Positions 24,645-33,332 of a stretch of DNA of 50,250 nt are shown here, piece by piece. Source of the DNA: Thaumarchaeota archaeon CSP1-1 (lineage in GTDB: Archaea; Thermoproteota; Nitrososphaeria; Nitrososphaerales; Nitrosopumilaceae); assembly GCA_001443365.1 (NCBI GenBank), contig LDXL01000001.1:176289-226538 (forward strand), given 5' to 3'. The position numbers and the translations under genes were made by a program. The notes beneath the pieces are model-generated. The model saw only the letters and a program-made list of their open reading frames with translations. It searched no databases and was not told where the DNA came from. Positions within the stretch are counted from its first letter, which is position 1; each line of letters opens with the position of its first letter.

Positions 24645-25457
24645 TTATGATTCTATAACTAAAAGTATGTTTTGATCCTTCCAAGTCACGTTGTTTACAT
24701 CATAACTCTCCGTAATGTTTTTCTTAAATATCTCAACAGACCTGTCAAATTCTTTCTTGGAAAATAGTCTAAATGTGGAATAATGATATTCTTTTGCTTG
24801 CTCTTCCAACCTTGCAAGAGTTGAAGTTCTTTCGTATTCAAAGAATCTTATTGATTTTAGACTCAGGTTTGGAGTATTTTCAATCATGTGTTCTAACTCA
24901 TCCAATTCATAAAGTCTAGTTTCTTTGTCAGTAAAATTAGGAAAGTGCATTCCCCATACATTTCTCGCATTCTGCCTTTTTAATCGAGTGTAAACAACTA
25001 ATCTTGATTTGTTTTTTAGTATTCTTGAGGCTTCCTTTAGAAAGTTTGGCATATCGAAATGATGTACTGCGTTAAAGCTGACAACAAAATCTAGCGAATC
25101 AGTCTCAAGAGGCACTTTGTGAGCATCACTATGAAGGATTTTGAAGTGATTTATGCCATGCTCTACAAAGAAATTTTTTAATTGTATCAGCATGTGTTCG
25201 CTTTTATCTACACAATATAGTAAATGACATTTTTTTCCTAGTTGTTTTGCTAGTCTTAAGGTATAACGCCCTGCACCGCATCCCATATCTGCGCCATGCA
25301 TTCGATCAGCCTCACTTAATTCTCTTTCAATAAACAAAATAGGTTCCATGTCAGTAGTTCTGAGTTTTCTATATCTGGGAGCAATTTCTGCAAAATGATT
25401 TTCAATTTTGCGTAAGAAATTGGCAGATTTTGTAACGTAGTTTTCTTTTTCCTTCAT
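24645..25457 (-). CDS. Class I SAM-dependent methyltransferase (type 11-like)
   Basis: In this 270-residue protein motif I is GADMGCGAGRYTLRLAKQLG, followed by LLYCVDKSEHM (motif II acidic residue), the motif IV-like DSLDFVVSFNAVHHF and EASRILKNKSRLVVYT (post-I region). These place it with small-molecule methyltransferases of the UbiE/type 11 group. The C-terminal third is unassigned. The substrate is unknown. It is the penultimate gene of the candidate island before tRNA-His. Confidence 0.85.
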   Translation of the reverse strand: MKEKENYVTKSANFLRKIENHFAEIAPRYRKLRTTDMEPILFIERELSEADRMHGADMGCGAGRYTLRLAKQLGKKCHLLYCVDKSEHMLIQLKNFFVEHGINHFKILHSDAHKVPLETDSLDFVVSFNAVHHFDMPNFLKEASRILKNKSRLVVYTRLKRQNARNVWGMHFPNFTDKETRLYELDELEHMIENTPNLSLKSIRFFEYERTSTLARLEEQAKEYHYSTFRLFSKKEFDRSVEIFKKNITESYDVNNVTWKDQNILLVIES

Positions 25458-25627
25458 TTTAAAAAATAAGAATTCATTTCATAAAAAAGTATCTATTGTG
25501 AAAAAATAATATAAAAAAATACCACTTGGATGTTTTTGTTCAATCGATTGTTCTGAAAAGGAGATAATATGAAATACAGAAAAATCTATCGTTAACTCTT
25601 AATTAACAAAAATAACAGCCATACATA

Positions 25628-26620
25628 ATGAATAGTTCTATCATAATTTTAGTTGCTTTAGCTGGATTACTGCAGTTTGTTGTTCCAAATGCATATGCTG
25701 AAGAATTTCAAGTTTCCATTCCCTTTGGTGCTTTTGATCCAACATTTGAAACACCAGTTGATAATTGGTATGAACCTCCTGTGGTTTTCATTCAGGAAGG
25801 CGATACTGTGATATGGACAAACAATGACAGAGAAGGCCACACTGTTACAAGTGGCAAAGGTGCTGGGAGATTTGGATGGATGGGAGGCGACAAATTTGGG
25901 GAGCCTGATGGTTATTTTGATAGTGAACGATTCTTGCCAGGAAAGTCCTGGTCTAATACATTTGGTGAGGAAGGACTGTTTAATTATTTTTGTAAAATTC
26001 ACCCATGGATGGAAGGAGTGGTTTTTGTTGGTAAATCAATCCCTGAATATCCTCACGATGCTGAAGGAAATAAAATAGAACAATTTCCTGTATTAGAGTA
26101 TACTACTGACGGTTTAATTGAGTTGGATATGACATGGGAGCCAAATGTGATCATGACACATGATGAGGTATCCTTCATCTATCAAACTTATGACCCAATG
26201 ACAAACTTAAATCTTGACAAAATGAAATATGATTTTATTATAATTCAAAATGGGGCGGAAATATTTCGTGACAAAGGACTGACCGCAATAGGTGGTGACT
26301 ATAGGAATTTTATTTTTGACAAGCCTGGAGCAATAGAGATTAGATTTGAAAATATAGAAAGCGGTGGTACATCAGGAATAGAAAGTGTGTCAAGGCTACC
26401 AATGACAGATCCTTCTTTAAGAACGGTAGTGTTTAGTACAATGGTTTATGATAACCTGGAAAAACAAGCCCATCATGAAATAGTTATCCAGCCTGCAAAA
26501 AGAGTTGAGCTCCAGTACGAATTGTTAGTAGCAATAATTACTGTTCCTGGAGCATTGGCCATCGTTGCGGTTTTGTATATGATGTATGGAAAACCAAAGA
26601 AAAAGACAAACTATGTGTAA
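25628..26620 (+). CDS. Membrane-anchored cupredoxin-domain protein
   Basis: The 330-residue protein has a signal peptide (to about residue 24) and a blue-copper domain at about residues 28-135. The type 1 copper ligands are present: H71 in REGHTVTSG, then C122, H125 and M128 in NYFCKIHPWMEG. A second beta domain follows (about 145-285), and a single C-terminal membrane helix (LVAIITVPGALAIVAVLYMMY) ends in a basic tail. It is likely an electron carrier facing outward; such proteins are abundant in thaumarchaea, whose respiration is copper-based. It stands alone, 103 nt before the tRNA-His. Confidence 0.88.
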   Translation: MNSSIIILVALAGLLQFVVPNAYAEEFQVSIPFGAFDPTFETPVDNWYEPPVVFIQEGDTVIWTNNDREGHTVTSGKGAGRFGWMGGDKFGEPDGYFDSERFLPGKSWSNTFGEEGLFNYFCKIHPWMEGVVFVGKSIPEYPHDAEGNKIEQFPVLEYTTDGLIELDMTWEPNVIMTHDEVSFIYQTYDPMTNLNLDKMKYDFIIIQNGAEIFRDKGLTAIGGDYRNFIFDKPGAIEIRFENIESGGTSGIESVSRLPMTDPSLRTVVFSTMVYDNLEKQAHHEIVIQPAKRVELQYELLVAIITVPGALAIVAVLYMMYGKPKKKTNYV

Positions 26621-26715
26621 TCCTAGAAAGATTATCCTGAAAACTTGGGAAATCGAAGTAATATTGTAAAGTGATTTAGTGAAATTTATTTTTGAAAAAA
26701 TATAGAATCAAATTA

Positions 26716-26735
26716 CCAAAAGGGGCCTTCGGGGG
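26716..26735 (-). repeat. tRNA-His 3'-end direct repeat, tRNA-proximal copy (candidate att site)
   Basis: This is the partner of the 17573-17592 repeat (19 of 20 bases identical). It covers the discriminator, the 3' acceptor strand and part of the T-stem of the intact tRNA-His plus 8 nt of its 3' flank. Confidence 0.7.
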
Positions 26736-26795
26736 GAATCGAACTCCCGCCCGGGGATCCACAGTCCCCTATACTACCACTATACTACGAAGGCC
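26724..26795 (-). tRNA. tRNA-His (anticodon GTG)
   Basis: The 72-nt tRNA folds on the minus strand. Acceptor GCCTTCG pairs with CGAAGGC, preceded by an encoded G-1 (26795) that faces discriminator C73 (26724), the histidine identity pair. Anticodon stem GGGGA/TCCCC encloses CTGTGGA, anticodon GTG. The T-stem GGGAG/CCCCC contains one A-C mismatch. Its 3' end is repeated elsewhere in the window. Confidence 0.95.
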
Positions 26796-26903
26796 AACAA
26801 AAACAATTGTTTTCACTTCCACTATTAATCTTAACAAATTTTAGATATGTTTCCGATGAGAATTTACCTTTAGATTTATTATTATGTAAAAAATACTTTT
26901 CAT

Positions 26904-26990
26904 ATGAAGGGGAAAGGTTGGTTCATTGCTATGGCCATAACTGTAGCTATAGTTTGGATCGGAACAAACTATCTAGTTCCATTCAAATAG
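26904..26990 (+). CDS. Possible 28-residue single-span membrane protein
   Basis: An ATG at 26904 opens a 28-codon frame beginning MKGKGWFIAMAITVAIVWIG and ending NYLVPFK. It has a basic N-terminus, one hydrophobic helix and a short polar end, which is a convincing micro-membrane-protein layout. An AT-rich stretch precedes it. It lies in the 282-nt space between tRNA-His and corA, which otherwise holds no gene. A longer frame through this region (26807-27031) is not protein-like. No homologue can be confirmed here. Confidence 0.45.
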   Translation: MKGKGWFIAMAITVAIVWIGTNYLVPFK

Positions 26991-27077
26991 GAAATTTCAC
27001 AATATTCATCATTTCTGAGGTTTCCACTTAAATTATTTAATCACCTTTAAATTTGCATAAAAATCAAAAATTTTGAT

Positions 27078-28103
27078 TTGAAGAAGGATTTCTTTACAAG
27101 CAAATTACGTTCCAGTAGGAAGGCAGGCTATAGCGATGCTGTTCAACGTCGTATTGAAACTATTAAAGGAGAAAAATTTTCTTGGATTGACTTGCAAAAT
27201 CCTCATCGTGAAGATGTAGAGCAACTTGCTCAAAAATATCATTTCAATGCATTAAACATTGAGGACTGTATGACAAAATTTGAATTACCTAAACTAGATA
27301 GCTATGATGATCACGTATTTCTTATTCTACATTTTCCTCCATTAGATGGAATAAATGCTATGCCAAAATTTAGCCAACTCTCGATTTTTATGGGAAGTGA
27401 TTTTCTTGTTACCATTCATCAGGGAGATTTAACACCACTTGTTGAGATGGTAAATGCATGCAAAGAAAATTTTGACCCGCAAAGAAAACAACGTCTTATA
27501 GGAAAATCTACTGGATCTTTACTTCATGAAATAATTGATGTTCTAGTTGATGATTTGCTTCATACTGTAAGGAAAATAGATGGAAATCTTGAGGACATAG
27601 AAGATATCGTGTTTGATGAAACAAAGGCTGCGGGTCGTCAGATTTCCTTACTAAGAAGAGAGATTACTAAGCTTAGACGAACTGTATATCCTCTAAAAAA
27701 AATTACTTTAGAAGCTGCTAAAAACTTACAACAATTCTCAAAGAGTGAAGAGGATCTTACCCTCTATTTTGATGACATTATAGACCATGTCGATAAAGTC
27801 ATAGAGTCACTTGAAGAATCAAAAGAAACATTGGAAATTTACAAAGATACTGATTTTATGCTCAGCACAGAAAAGTCAAGCAAAATTCTTTCAATACTAA
27901 CATTGATCTTCACACTGTCTATTCCTGCCACGGTAATTGGGCAGTTTTATGGAATGAACGTCAATCTTCCAGGAGGAATTGAAACGGGAATATGGACAGG
28001 GCTTGGTCCTTACACTACACTAATTTTCGTATTAATAATTTCTGCTATCCCAGCTTTTGTGATGTTGCTTTATTTCCGTCGATTAGGTTGGATTAGCAGT
28101 TAA
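27078..28103 (+). CDS. corA: Magnesium transporter CorA family protein
   Basis: The 341-residue protein has a long cytosolic N-terminal domain, then a coiled-coil-like helix (residues about 160-260), and two C-terminal membrane helices. The first helix ends in the diagnostic YGMN motif (about residues 291-294), followed by the loop VNLPGGIETG and a final helix with a basic tail. It forms a pentameric channel for Mg2+ (or Co2+/Ni2+) in relatives. The start is TTG 27078; no in-frame ATG is nearer the domain start. Confidence 0.93.
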   Translation: MKKDFFTSKLRSSRKAGYSDAVQRRIETIKGEKFSWIDLQNPHREDVEQLAQKYHFNALNIEDCMTKFELPKLDSYDDHVFLILHFPPLDGINAMPKFSQLSIFMGSDFLVTIHQGDLTPLVEMVNACKENFDPQRKQRLIGKSTGSLLHEIIDVLVDDLLHTVRKIDGNLEDIEDIVFDETKAAGRQISLLRREITKLRRTVYPLKKITLEAAKNLQQFSKSEEDLTLYFDDIIDHVDKVIESLEESKETLEIYKDTDFMLSTEKSSKILSILTLIFTLSIPATVIGQFYGMNVNLPGGIETGIWTGLGPYTTLIFVLIISAIPAFVMLLYFRRLGWISS

Positions 28104-28166
28104 GCTATACAAAATGACGAAAAAGTTAGTGGATATATTTAATTAAAATACAATGAAAGTATCGAT

Positions 28167-29195
28167 ATGAGTTGTTCTGGAGAAATTCAAAGTTCTGATG
28201 ATGAACTAATACAAATCAAACCTAAAATCGTTCAGCAGTTAAAAAAAGCCAAGTATGGGGTTTCTGACCATTCCACAGTAGAGTTGTGCCATTGGACTAG
28301 AAAATCATTCAAAAATGAAGGTGATTGTTACAAACACAAGTTTTATGGAATTTCCACACATCGTTGCATGGAGTTTTCCCCCGCTGGAATGCATTGTGAA
28401 AATAGATGTGTATATTGTTGGCGTCCAATGGAGTTTTATGACTCTATGAAAATGGAACCAGAAAATGTTGCAGAGTCAGAACAAGTTGTATCAAAACTAA
28501 TGGAGGAACGTAGGAAATTGATAATGGGTCATTATGGAGATTCTAGATATGAAAAGCAAAAACTAGATGAATCATTATTGCCGGCTCATTACGCTATTTC
28601 TCTTTCAGGAGAACCTACAATGTATCCAAAATTACCAAATTTAATAAAATATCTAAAATCATTGCCTGAAACAAAATCAATATTTCTTGTTACTAATGGC
28701 CAAGAACCTGACATGCTACAAAAGCTAAAAGATGAAGATGCCTTGCCAACACAATTGTACCTTTCCACTAATGCTGCAGATTACAAATCATTTCTTAAAA
28801 TTAATAGACCTAGATACGAAGATTCTTGGGAAAGATGGAAAACATCACTCAGAATGCTTTCAAAACTAAACACTAGAACAGTGCTTAGGATAACATTGAT
28901 TAGAAATTACAACGATGGTGATGAAATGATTCCAGCATTTGCATCAATGCTTAGAAATTCAAGTCCAAACTTTGTTGAGATAAAATCATACATGCATATT
29001 GGTCGTTCTACAAATAGGCTTGAACACGATAATATGCTTGACATGGATGAAGTGAGGCATTTTGCATCAAAATTATCAGAACAGAGTGAAATATTTTCTG
29101 TAATGGATGAGAGCTTTATTTCTAAAATTGTAGTCCTTCAAAATCAAGAAAGATTCATTGATCGCTTAATTCCTACCTATACGCAAACCAATTAG
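28167..29195 (+). CDS. taw1: 4-demethylwyosine synthase (Taw1/TYW1)
   Basis: The 342-residue radical SAM enzyme makes the tricyclic base of wyosine derivatives at position 37 of tRNA-Phe. The radical SAM cluster is C77-ENR-C81-VY-C84 followed by WRP. Three further cysteines, C41, C54 and C67, match the second iron-sulfur cluster of Taw1. SLSGEPTMYPKLPNLI and FVEIKSYMHIG are also family-typical. It starts with MSCSGEIQ at 28167 and overlaps the convergent rdgB stop by 23 nt. Confidence 0.93.
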   Translation: MSCSGEIQSSDDELIQIKPKIVQQLKKAKYGVSDHSTVELCHWTRKSFKNEGDCYKHKFYGISTHRCMEFSPAGMHCENRCVYCWRPMEFYDSMKMEPENVAESEQVVSKLMEERRKLIMGHYGDSRYEKQKLDESLLPAHYAISLSGEPTMYPKLPNLIKYLKSLPETKSIFLVTNGQEPDMLQKLKDEDALPTQLYLSTNAADYKSFLKINRPRYEDSWERWKTSLRMLSKLNTRTVLRITLIRNYNDGDEMIPAFASMLRNSSPNFVEIKSYMHIGRSTNRLEHDNMLDMDEVRHFASKLSEQSEIFSVMDESFISKIVVLQNQERFIDRLIPTYTQTN

Positions 29196-29718
29196 AAAAT
29201 TTCTTTAAAGCCTTGTAACGATGGGAAATTTCATTTTTGTTTGAAATCATTGCAAAGGTCTTGGTTTGACCAGTTGGAATGAAAACTGGATCATATCCCC
29301 ATCCATTTCCGCGTGAATTTTTTGAAATTTTTCCTTCTACTTTAGCGTCAAACAAAACTACACCAAATTTGTCATCACAATAGGCTACTACAGATTGAAA
29401 TTGTGCTTTTCTATTTGTTCTGACAAGCCGTAAAATCCCGGAATTTCCAATTGTTTTAAACACATAAGACGAAAATGGTCCTGGAAATCCGTTTAATGAT
29501 TCAATAAAAAGACCTGCGTCCTCTACTATAACGGGTTTGTGACATTGTCTATATGCATCATTAACTTTGAGTGCAGCAATTTGTTTAATCGATTCAGCTT
29601 GAATTTCCTTTAATCTACTCTTGAAAAAACCCAAGTTTATTCCATAATTTGAGAGAATATTTTTTGCCTCATTGAACTTGTTTCTGTTAGAGGACGCAAA
29701 TAAAACATCATACGACAT
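29173..29718 (-). CDS. rdgB: XTP/dITP pyrophosphatase (RdgB/HAM1)
   Basis: This house-cleaning enzyme hydrolyses non-canonical purine triphosphates. Signatures are FASSNRNKFNEAKNIL near the N-terminus, VEDAGLFIESLNGFPGPFSSYV, and NGWGYDPVFIPTGQTKTFA. The frame extends to 29742, but Met codons at 29724 and 29718 (MSYDVLFASS) better fit the family; 29718 gives 181 residues. It overlaps the end of the Bud32 gene, so both are probably cotranscribed. Confidence 0.9.
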   Translation of the reverse strand: MSYDVLFASSNRNKFNEAKNILSNYGINLGFFKSRLKEIQAESIKQIAALKVNDAYRQCHKPVIVEDAGLFIESLNGFPGPFSSYVFKTIGNSGILRLVRTNRKAQFQSVVAYCDDKFGVVLFDAKVEGKISKNSRGNGWGYDPVFIPTGQTKTFAMISNKNEISHRYKALKKFSNWFAYR

Positions 29719-30328
29719 TGGCATATCTTCCACGGCTTTCAATAACTGTAACTAGATTTGTAATTTTACTAAAACGGGCAGACCCTACAACAGTTTTATA
29801 TCCTTTTAAAAAATTTGACCAAGATTTATTCATTATTTTTACATGTGCACTAGTCAATATTTCTTTGAATAATCTTAAATCTACTGCATGATCTTCTGGC
29901 TTTTTAGTTTTATTTGCAAGACCAAAATCTAAAACAAACATTTTTCCGTTTGAGACTATAAAGTTTGATGTAGTTAAATCACCATGCATTATACCGTTTT
30001 TATGCATTACCCCAACTATTCTACCAATTTCTCTACAACTTGTAATTAGTTTTAATTCTGAAAGATCACTAACTAAAGTACCTGCTATATGTTGCATTAA
30101 TATTGTACAATTTTTTGTATCCACATAGTAAATCAAGGGAGTACTAATACCAAATAGTTTTACATCTGAGATGATTTCAGATTCTCTGATAGTTCTTTGT
30201 TTTCTTATTCTTTGATCTAAGGAAGGATTTCGATAACTTTTTTTCTTTCTAGCTTTTAGGATTGCCTTTTGTTTGTTCCAAGAAGTTAGAAAAATGTCTC
30301 CTTCTGCTCCTTTTTTTAATAGCTTCAT
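29708..30328 (-). CDS. bud32: KEOPS complex kinase/ATPase Bud32
   Basis: The 206-residue atypical small protein kinase has GAEGDIFLTSW (glycine-loop equivalent), AILKARKKKSYRNPSLD with the catalytic Lys, the catalytic loop MHGDLTTSNF (D117) and LDFGLA (D134). It assists Kae1 in making N6-threonylcarbamoyladenosine at position 37 of tRNAs. In some archaea Bud32 is fused to Kae1; here they are separate genes about 2 kb apart. The gene overlaps rdgB. Confidence 0.93.
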   Translation of the reverse strand: MKLLKKGAEGDIFLTSWNKQKAILKARKKKSYRNPSLDQRIRKQRTIRESEIISDVKLFGISTPLIYYVDTKNCTILMQHIAGTLVSDLSELKLITSCREIGRIVGVMHKNGIMHGDLTTSNFIVSNGKMFVLDFGLANKTKKPEDHAVDLRLFKEILTSAHVKIMNKSWSNFLKGYKTVVGSARFSKITNLVTVIESRGRYANVV

Positions 30329-30344
30329 AAGACTATATCCACAA

Positions 30345-31418
30345 TCATTCAGGTTTCATTAAGATTTTTCCAAACATTCCCCTTCCACTCAGCATCTTTT
30401 TGTGAGCCTCTGCTGCATTCTCAAATGTATATTCCGAATCAATTATTGCTTTAATTTTACCTTTGGACATCCAATGTATGCCAGACTCTAATTCTGCTCT
30501 AGTACCTTGAGTTGAACCTAGAACATTAATTCCTTTAAAGAAAATCTGACGCAGATCTGTTTTTACATCATAACCTGTAGTTGCTCCAGTTGTAACTATT
30601 GTTGCACCATACTTTAGTAAAGTAAGTTCCTTATTCCAATGAGAACCACCTATATGCTCAAAAATAATATCTACCCCTGAGGGTTTTCCTTTTTTTCTAG
30701 CCAGATCTTTTGTAATTTCTTTTACTTCTTTGTGCCAGTCTTCTTTTCTATGGTCAACAGCATAATCTGCTCCCAATTGTTTACATTTATCCAATTTGTC
30801 TAGACTTGCAGTAGCAATTACATCACAATTATACAATTTAGCAATTTGAATTCCAAATGTTCCCATGCCAGACCCTCCACCCATTATCAGAACTGTTTGG
30901 CCAGGTTTAATTGAGGCTCTTCCAACAAGCATGTGCCACGATGTCATTAGTGTCATAGAAGCTGCTGCGGCTTCTTCAAAGCTTAGATTATCTGGAATTT
31001 TGACCACATTTACTTCTGGTAGATGGGTTACCTCGCAATAACCTCCCCATAAAGGACCTGTTTGAAAACCCCAAATTTTTCTACTTTGGCAATCAAATTC
31101 CCTGCCACTTGTACAGGCTTGACAAACTCTACAAGTAAGGTTACCATTTGTTACCACTCTGTCACCTATCTGAATATGTTTAACTTCATCACCAACTGCA
31201 ATTACTTCACCTGCGGCATCAGTTCCAGATATGTGAGGCATTGGAATCTCAATTGGTTTTCCTCGCATTCCCCAAATGTCATCGTAATTTAGTGCAGCGG
31301 CTTTTACTTTGAAAACTACTTCATTAGATTTTGGTTTAGGTTCATCAATATCTTTAATCTTTAAAATTTTTTCAAAATTGTCATCAGTAGTGTATTCTTC
31401 ATAAACTAGAGCTTTCAT
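30345..31418 (-). CDS. Zinc-binding medium-chain alcohol dehydrogenase/quinone reductase family
   Basis: The 357-residue enzyme is a medium-chain dehydrogenase. The structural zinc loop C96-RV-C99-QA-C102-TSGREFD-C110 and the GHE-equivalent region PHISGTDAAGEV are visible. The NAD(P)-binding loop is GGGSGMGTFGIQIA. Members oxidise alcohols or reduce enoyl or crotonyl-CoA substrates; the conserved AAALNYDDIWGMRG N-terminus is also found in crotonyl-CoA reductase-like proteins, so a role in CoA-ester metabolism cannot be excluded. Confidence 0.85.
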   Translation of the reverse strand: MKALVYEEYTTDDNFEKILKIKDIDEPKPKSNEVVFKVKAAALNYDDIWGMRGKPIEIPMPHISGTDAAGEVIAVGDEVKHIQIGDRVVTNGNLTCRVCQACTSGREFDCQSRKIWGFQTGPLWGGYCEVTHLPEVNVVKIPDNLSFEEAAAASMTLMTSWHMLVGRASIKPGQTVLIMGGGSGMGTFGIQIAKLYNCDVIATASLDKLDKCKQLGADYAVDHRKEDWHKEVKEITKDLARKKGKPSGVDIIFEHIGGSHWNKELTLLKYGATIVTTGATTGYDVKTDLRQIFFKGINVLGSTQGTRAELESGIHWMSKGKIKAIIDSEYTFENAAEAHKKMLSGRGMFGKILMKPE

Positions 31419-31489
31419 TACAACAAATTTTGATCAAAACTCTATAAACTTATTTATATAATACTTCTTTAAAGTGACAGAAATCAAAA

Positions 31490-31873
31490 TTGGTTACTAA
31501 AAAAAAATTAAACCATATTTCAATACTTTGTGTCATAATGTTATTGATGGTTAACATTTTAAATTATTCAATACCTAGTATATATGCAGAAGATCAAAAA
31601 ACAATCAGAAATAAAAAAATCTATGATGCAGAATGGACTTTTGCTCAAACAATAATTAAAGTCAGAGATGAATATAACAAGATACGCTCTGATCCAAATG
31701 TAAGTGATGAAGAAAAAACTAAAGCAGTGGCTTTTAAAAATAAAGCAATATCAGATGGCAAGACAGTGAAAGAAAAAGCTATTGCTGATGCATGGACAGA
31801 ATATAATATGGCTACCAAGCCTAAAGGATCCACAGAAAAAACTAAATTCTGTTTTCTGTGGTGGTGTTGGTAA
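31490..31873 (+). CDS. Secreted hypothetical protein
   Basis: The 127-residue protein starts at TTG 31490 with a basic N-terminus followed by a hydrophobic signal (ILCVIMLLMVNILNYSIPSIYAED). The mature part is a charged, predicted two-helix or coiled domain (WTFAQTIIKVRDEYNKIRSD ... AIADAWTEYNMATK) ending in a short hydrophobic FCFLWWCW tail. TATA-like ATTTATATAATAC lies near 31450. Function is unknown; exported location is predicted. Confidence 0.6.
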   Translation: MVTKKKLNHISILCVIMLLMVNILNYSIPSIYAEDQKTIRNKKIYDAEWTFAQTIIKVRDEYNKIRSDPNVSDEEKTKAVAFKNKAISDGKTVKEKAIADAWTEYNMATKPKGSTEKTKFCFLWWCW

Positions 31874-32027
31874 ACTTTCTGAATACAGCTATATCGTGAA
31901 AATGATCTTTCTTTTGATAGACTATTCCCTTATGACAGGTGTATCTATGCACATTTCTCAATCGTGAACTAGTAGTTTGTTATTAAGTTAAAATTATAAC
32001 CCCATTAATTCAGTTTAAAATCTAATC

Positions 32028-32351
32028 ATGGAGGCTTCTGAAAAAAAAATTAGGCAAGAGGATTGTAATGAAGATACCCTCGGTGCTGGAATACTCACAT
32101 TAACAAACAAACGTATCGCTTTTGATAAAACACGTGGAAGAATCATGGATTTTGCAAAAAAGTTTGGAGAAACAGTTCTAAACGTTCCCTTAGGAAACGT
32201 CACCCAAGTATGGAAAGAGGGTAGATTAATGAAAAAAGTGTGTATTAAAGTAAAAACAGATGAAGGAGAGAAATCCTACAAATTTGGGGTTTTTAGTACT
32301 GGAAGCTGGCTTGAAACCATGCAAGAAACCTTAGAAAAATTCAAGAATTAG
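32028..32351 (+). CDS. Small PH/GRAM-like domain protein
   Basis: The 107-residue cytosolic protein has a pattern of beta strands and a final helix (GAGILTLTNKRIAFDKTRG, VLNVPLGNVTQVWKEGRL, VCIKVKTDEGEKSYKFGVF, WLETMQETLEKF) that is typical of bacterial and archaeal PH-like/GRAM domains. Such domains bind ligands or proteins, but no role can be named here. Its stop overlaps that of the convergent kae1 gene. Confidence 0.65.
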   Translation: MEASEKKIRQEDCNEDTLGAGILTLTNKRIAFDKTRGRIMDFAKKFGETVLNVPLGNVTQVWKEGRLMKKVCIKVKTDEGEKSYKFGVFSTGSWLETMQETLEKFKN

Positions 32352-33331
32352 TAGTTAACTTGTACAGTATCTAATCTCCAAGATTGTTTAACAAAAGTAT
32401 TTTCAATTTCAGAACTTTTTTTCGTTTGTGATTCCAATAGACCAGTCCAGGCAATTTGAGACCCACAGTCTCCTGAAAATTTTAGTGGAGTAACAAAAAA
32501 TTTACAATTTTGTCTCTTACAAACGCTTTTTAGCATTTCTGATAATCTTTTGTTTGCGGCAACACCGCCTACTACTAACAATTCTTTTTTCTTGGTAAAG
32601 GAAAGAGCTCGCTCTGTTGCTTCGGCAATCATTGCAAAAGCAGTTTCTTGAAGAGAGTAACATGCATCTTCTAGTCCTTGTGGGGCTAGAGATTTTGCAG
32701 CTGAGAGTAATCCAGAAAATGAGACGTCGTTTCCTTTAACAGAATATGGTAATGGAAAATAATTTGTAGTTTTGCTAGCCAATGTTTCAATTTGTTTTCC
32801 ACAAGGTGATGCAAAGCCTGCTGAACGTCCAAATTGATCAAGTAATTGACCTAATGTGATGTCTAAGGTTTCTCCAAATACTCTCCACTTATTCATCATA
32901 AAAGCAAGTAACATTGTGTGTCCTCCAGAAACCAAAAGAACAAGAGGGTTTTTGGCTCCAGTTAGTAATTTACCTAATTCAATGTGACCAATTGCATGAT
33001 TTACAGGATAAATTGGAATTTGATAATATGTTGACAATGAGCGAGCAACTACTGCACCAACTCTTAGACAAGGTCCAAGACCAGGACCTGCTGCATATGC
33101 AATGAGATCTAAATCATTGATTCTAACTTTGGCTTTTTGTAAACATTCTGAAAGTACCCCAGCACTTGACTCTATATGATGTCTTGATGCTTCTCTAGGA
33201 TGAATTCCTTCACCTTCAGGAGGGCGATATATTTTTCGTATATCTGAGCAGATTTTTCCATGTTTGCCTTTCTTCTCAAGTACAGCACAAGAAAAAGTGT
33301 GGGCAGTGCTTTCAATTCCTAAACACAGCAT
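32348..33331 (-). CDS. kae1: tRNA N6-adenosine threonylcarbamoyltransferase Kae1
   Basis: The 327-residue ASKHA-fold enzyme of the KEOPS complex transfers threonylcarbamoyl to A37 of ANN-decoding tRNAs. The metal ligands H112 and H116 occur in NHAIGHIE, with LGIESTAHTFS at the N-terminus, AYAAGPGLGPCLRVG, LLVSGGHTMLL and VVGGVAANKRL. Length is normal and no Bud32 fusion is present. Its start is 1 nt from the stop of the YchF gene upstream. Confidence 0.95.
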   Translation of the reverse strand: MLCLGIESTAHTFSCAVLEKKGKHGKICSDIRKIYRPPEGEGIHPREASRHHIESSAGVLSECLQKAKVRINDLDLIAYAAGPGLGPCLRVGAVVARSLSTYYQIPIYPVNHAIGHIELGKLLTGAKNPLVLLVSGGHTMLLAFMMNKWRVFGETLDITLGQLLDQFGRSAGFASPCGKQIETLASKTTNYFPLPYSVKGNDVSFSGLLSAAKSLAPQGLEDACYSLQETAFAMIAEATERALSFTKKKELLVVGGVAANKRLSEMLKSVCKRQNCKFFVTPLKFSGDCGSQIAWTGLLESQTKKSSEIENTFVKQSWRLDTVQVNY

Positions 33332-33332
33332 C

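Larger units (their letters stand above)
17593..26715. mobile_element. Candidate integrated genomic island at tRNA-His (no integrase recognised)
   Basis: This is the segment between the two 20-bp tRNA-His repeats, 9.1 kb. It holds mostly non-core genes: two MSTI-type small proteins, a calcium exchanger, two secreted protein/zinc-finger pairs, a histidine kinase with response regulator, a winged-helix protein, a methyltransferase and a cupredoxin. It extends from the 3' side of the tRNA, the side on which tRNA-targeting integrases insert. No tyrosine or serine recombinase is visible, so it would be a cargo-only or decayed element. Boundaries are exact only if the repeats are true att sites. 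Confidence 0.55.

Noticed and set aside
26807-27031. 74-codon ORF from a TTG start after tRNA-His
   Set aside because: The translation is not protein-like, and the frame is out of register with the better 28-residue membrane ORF inside it.
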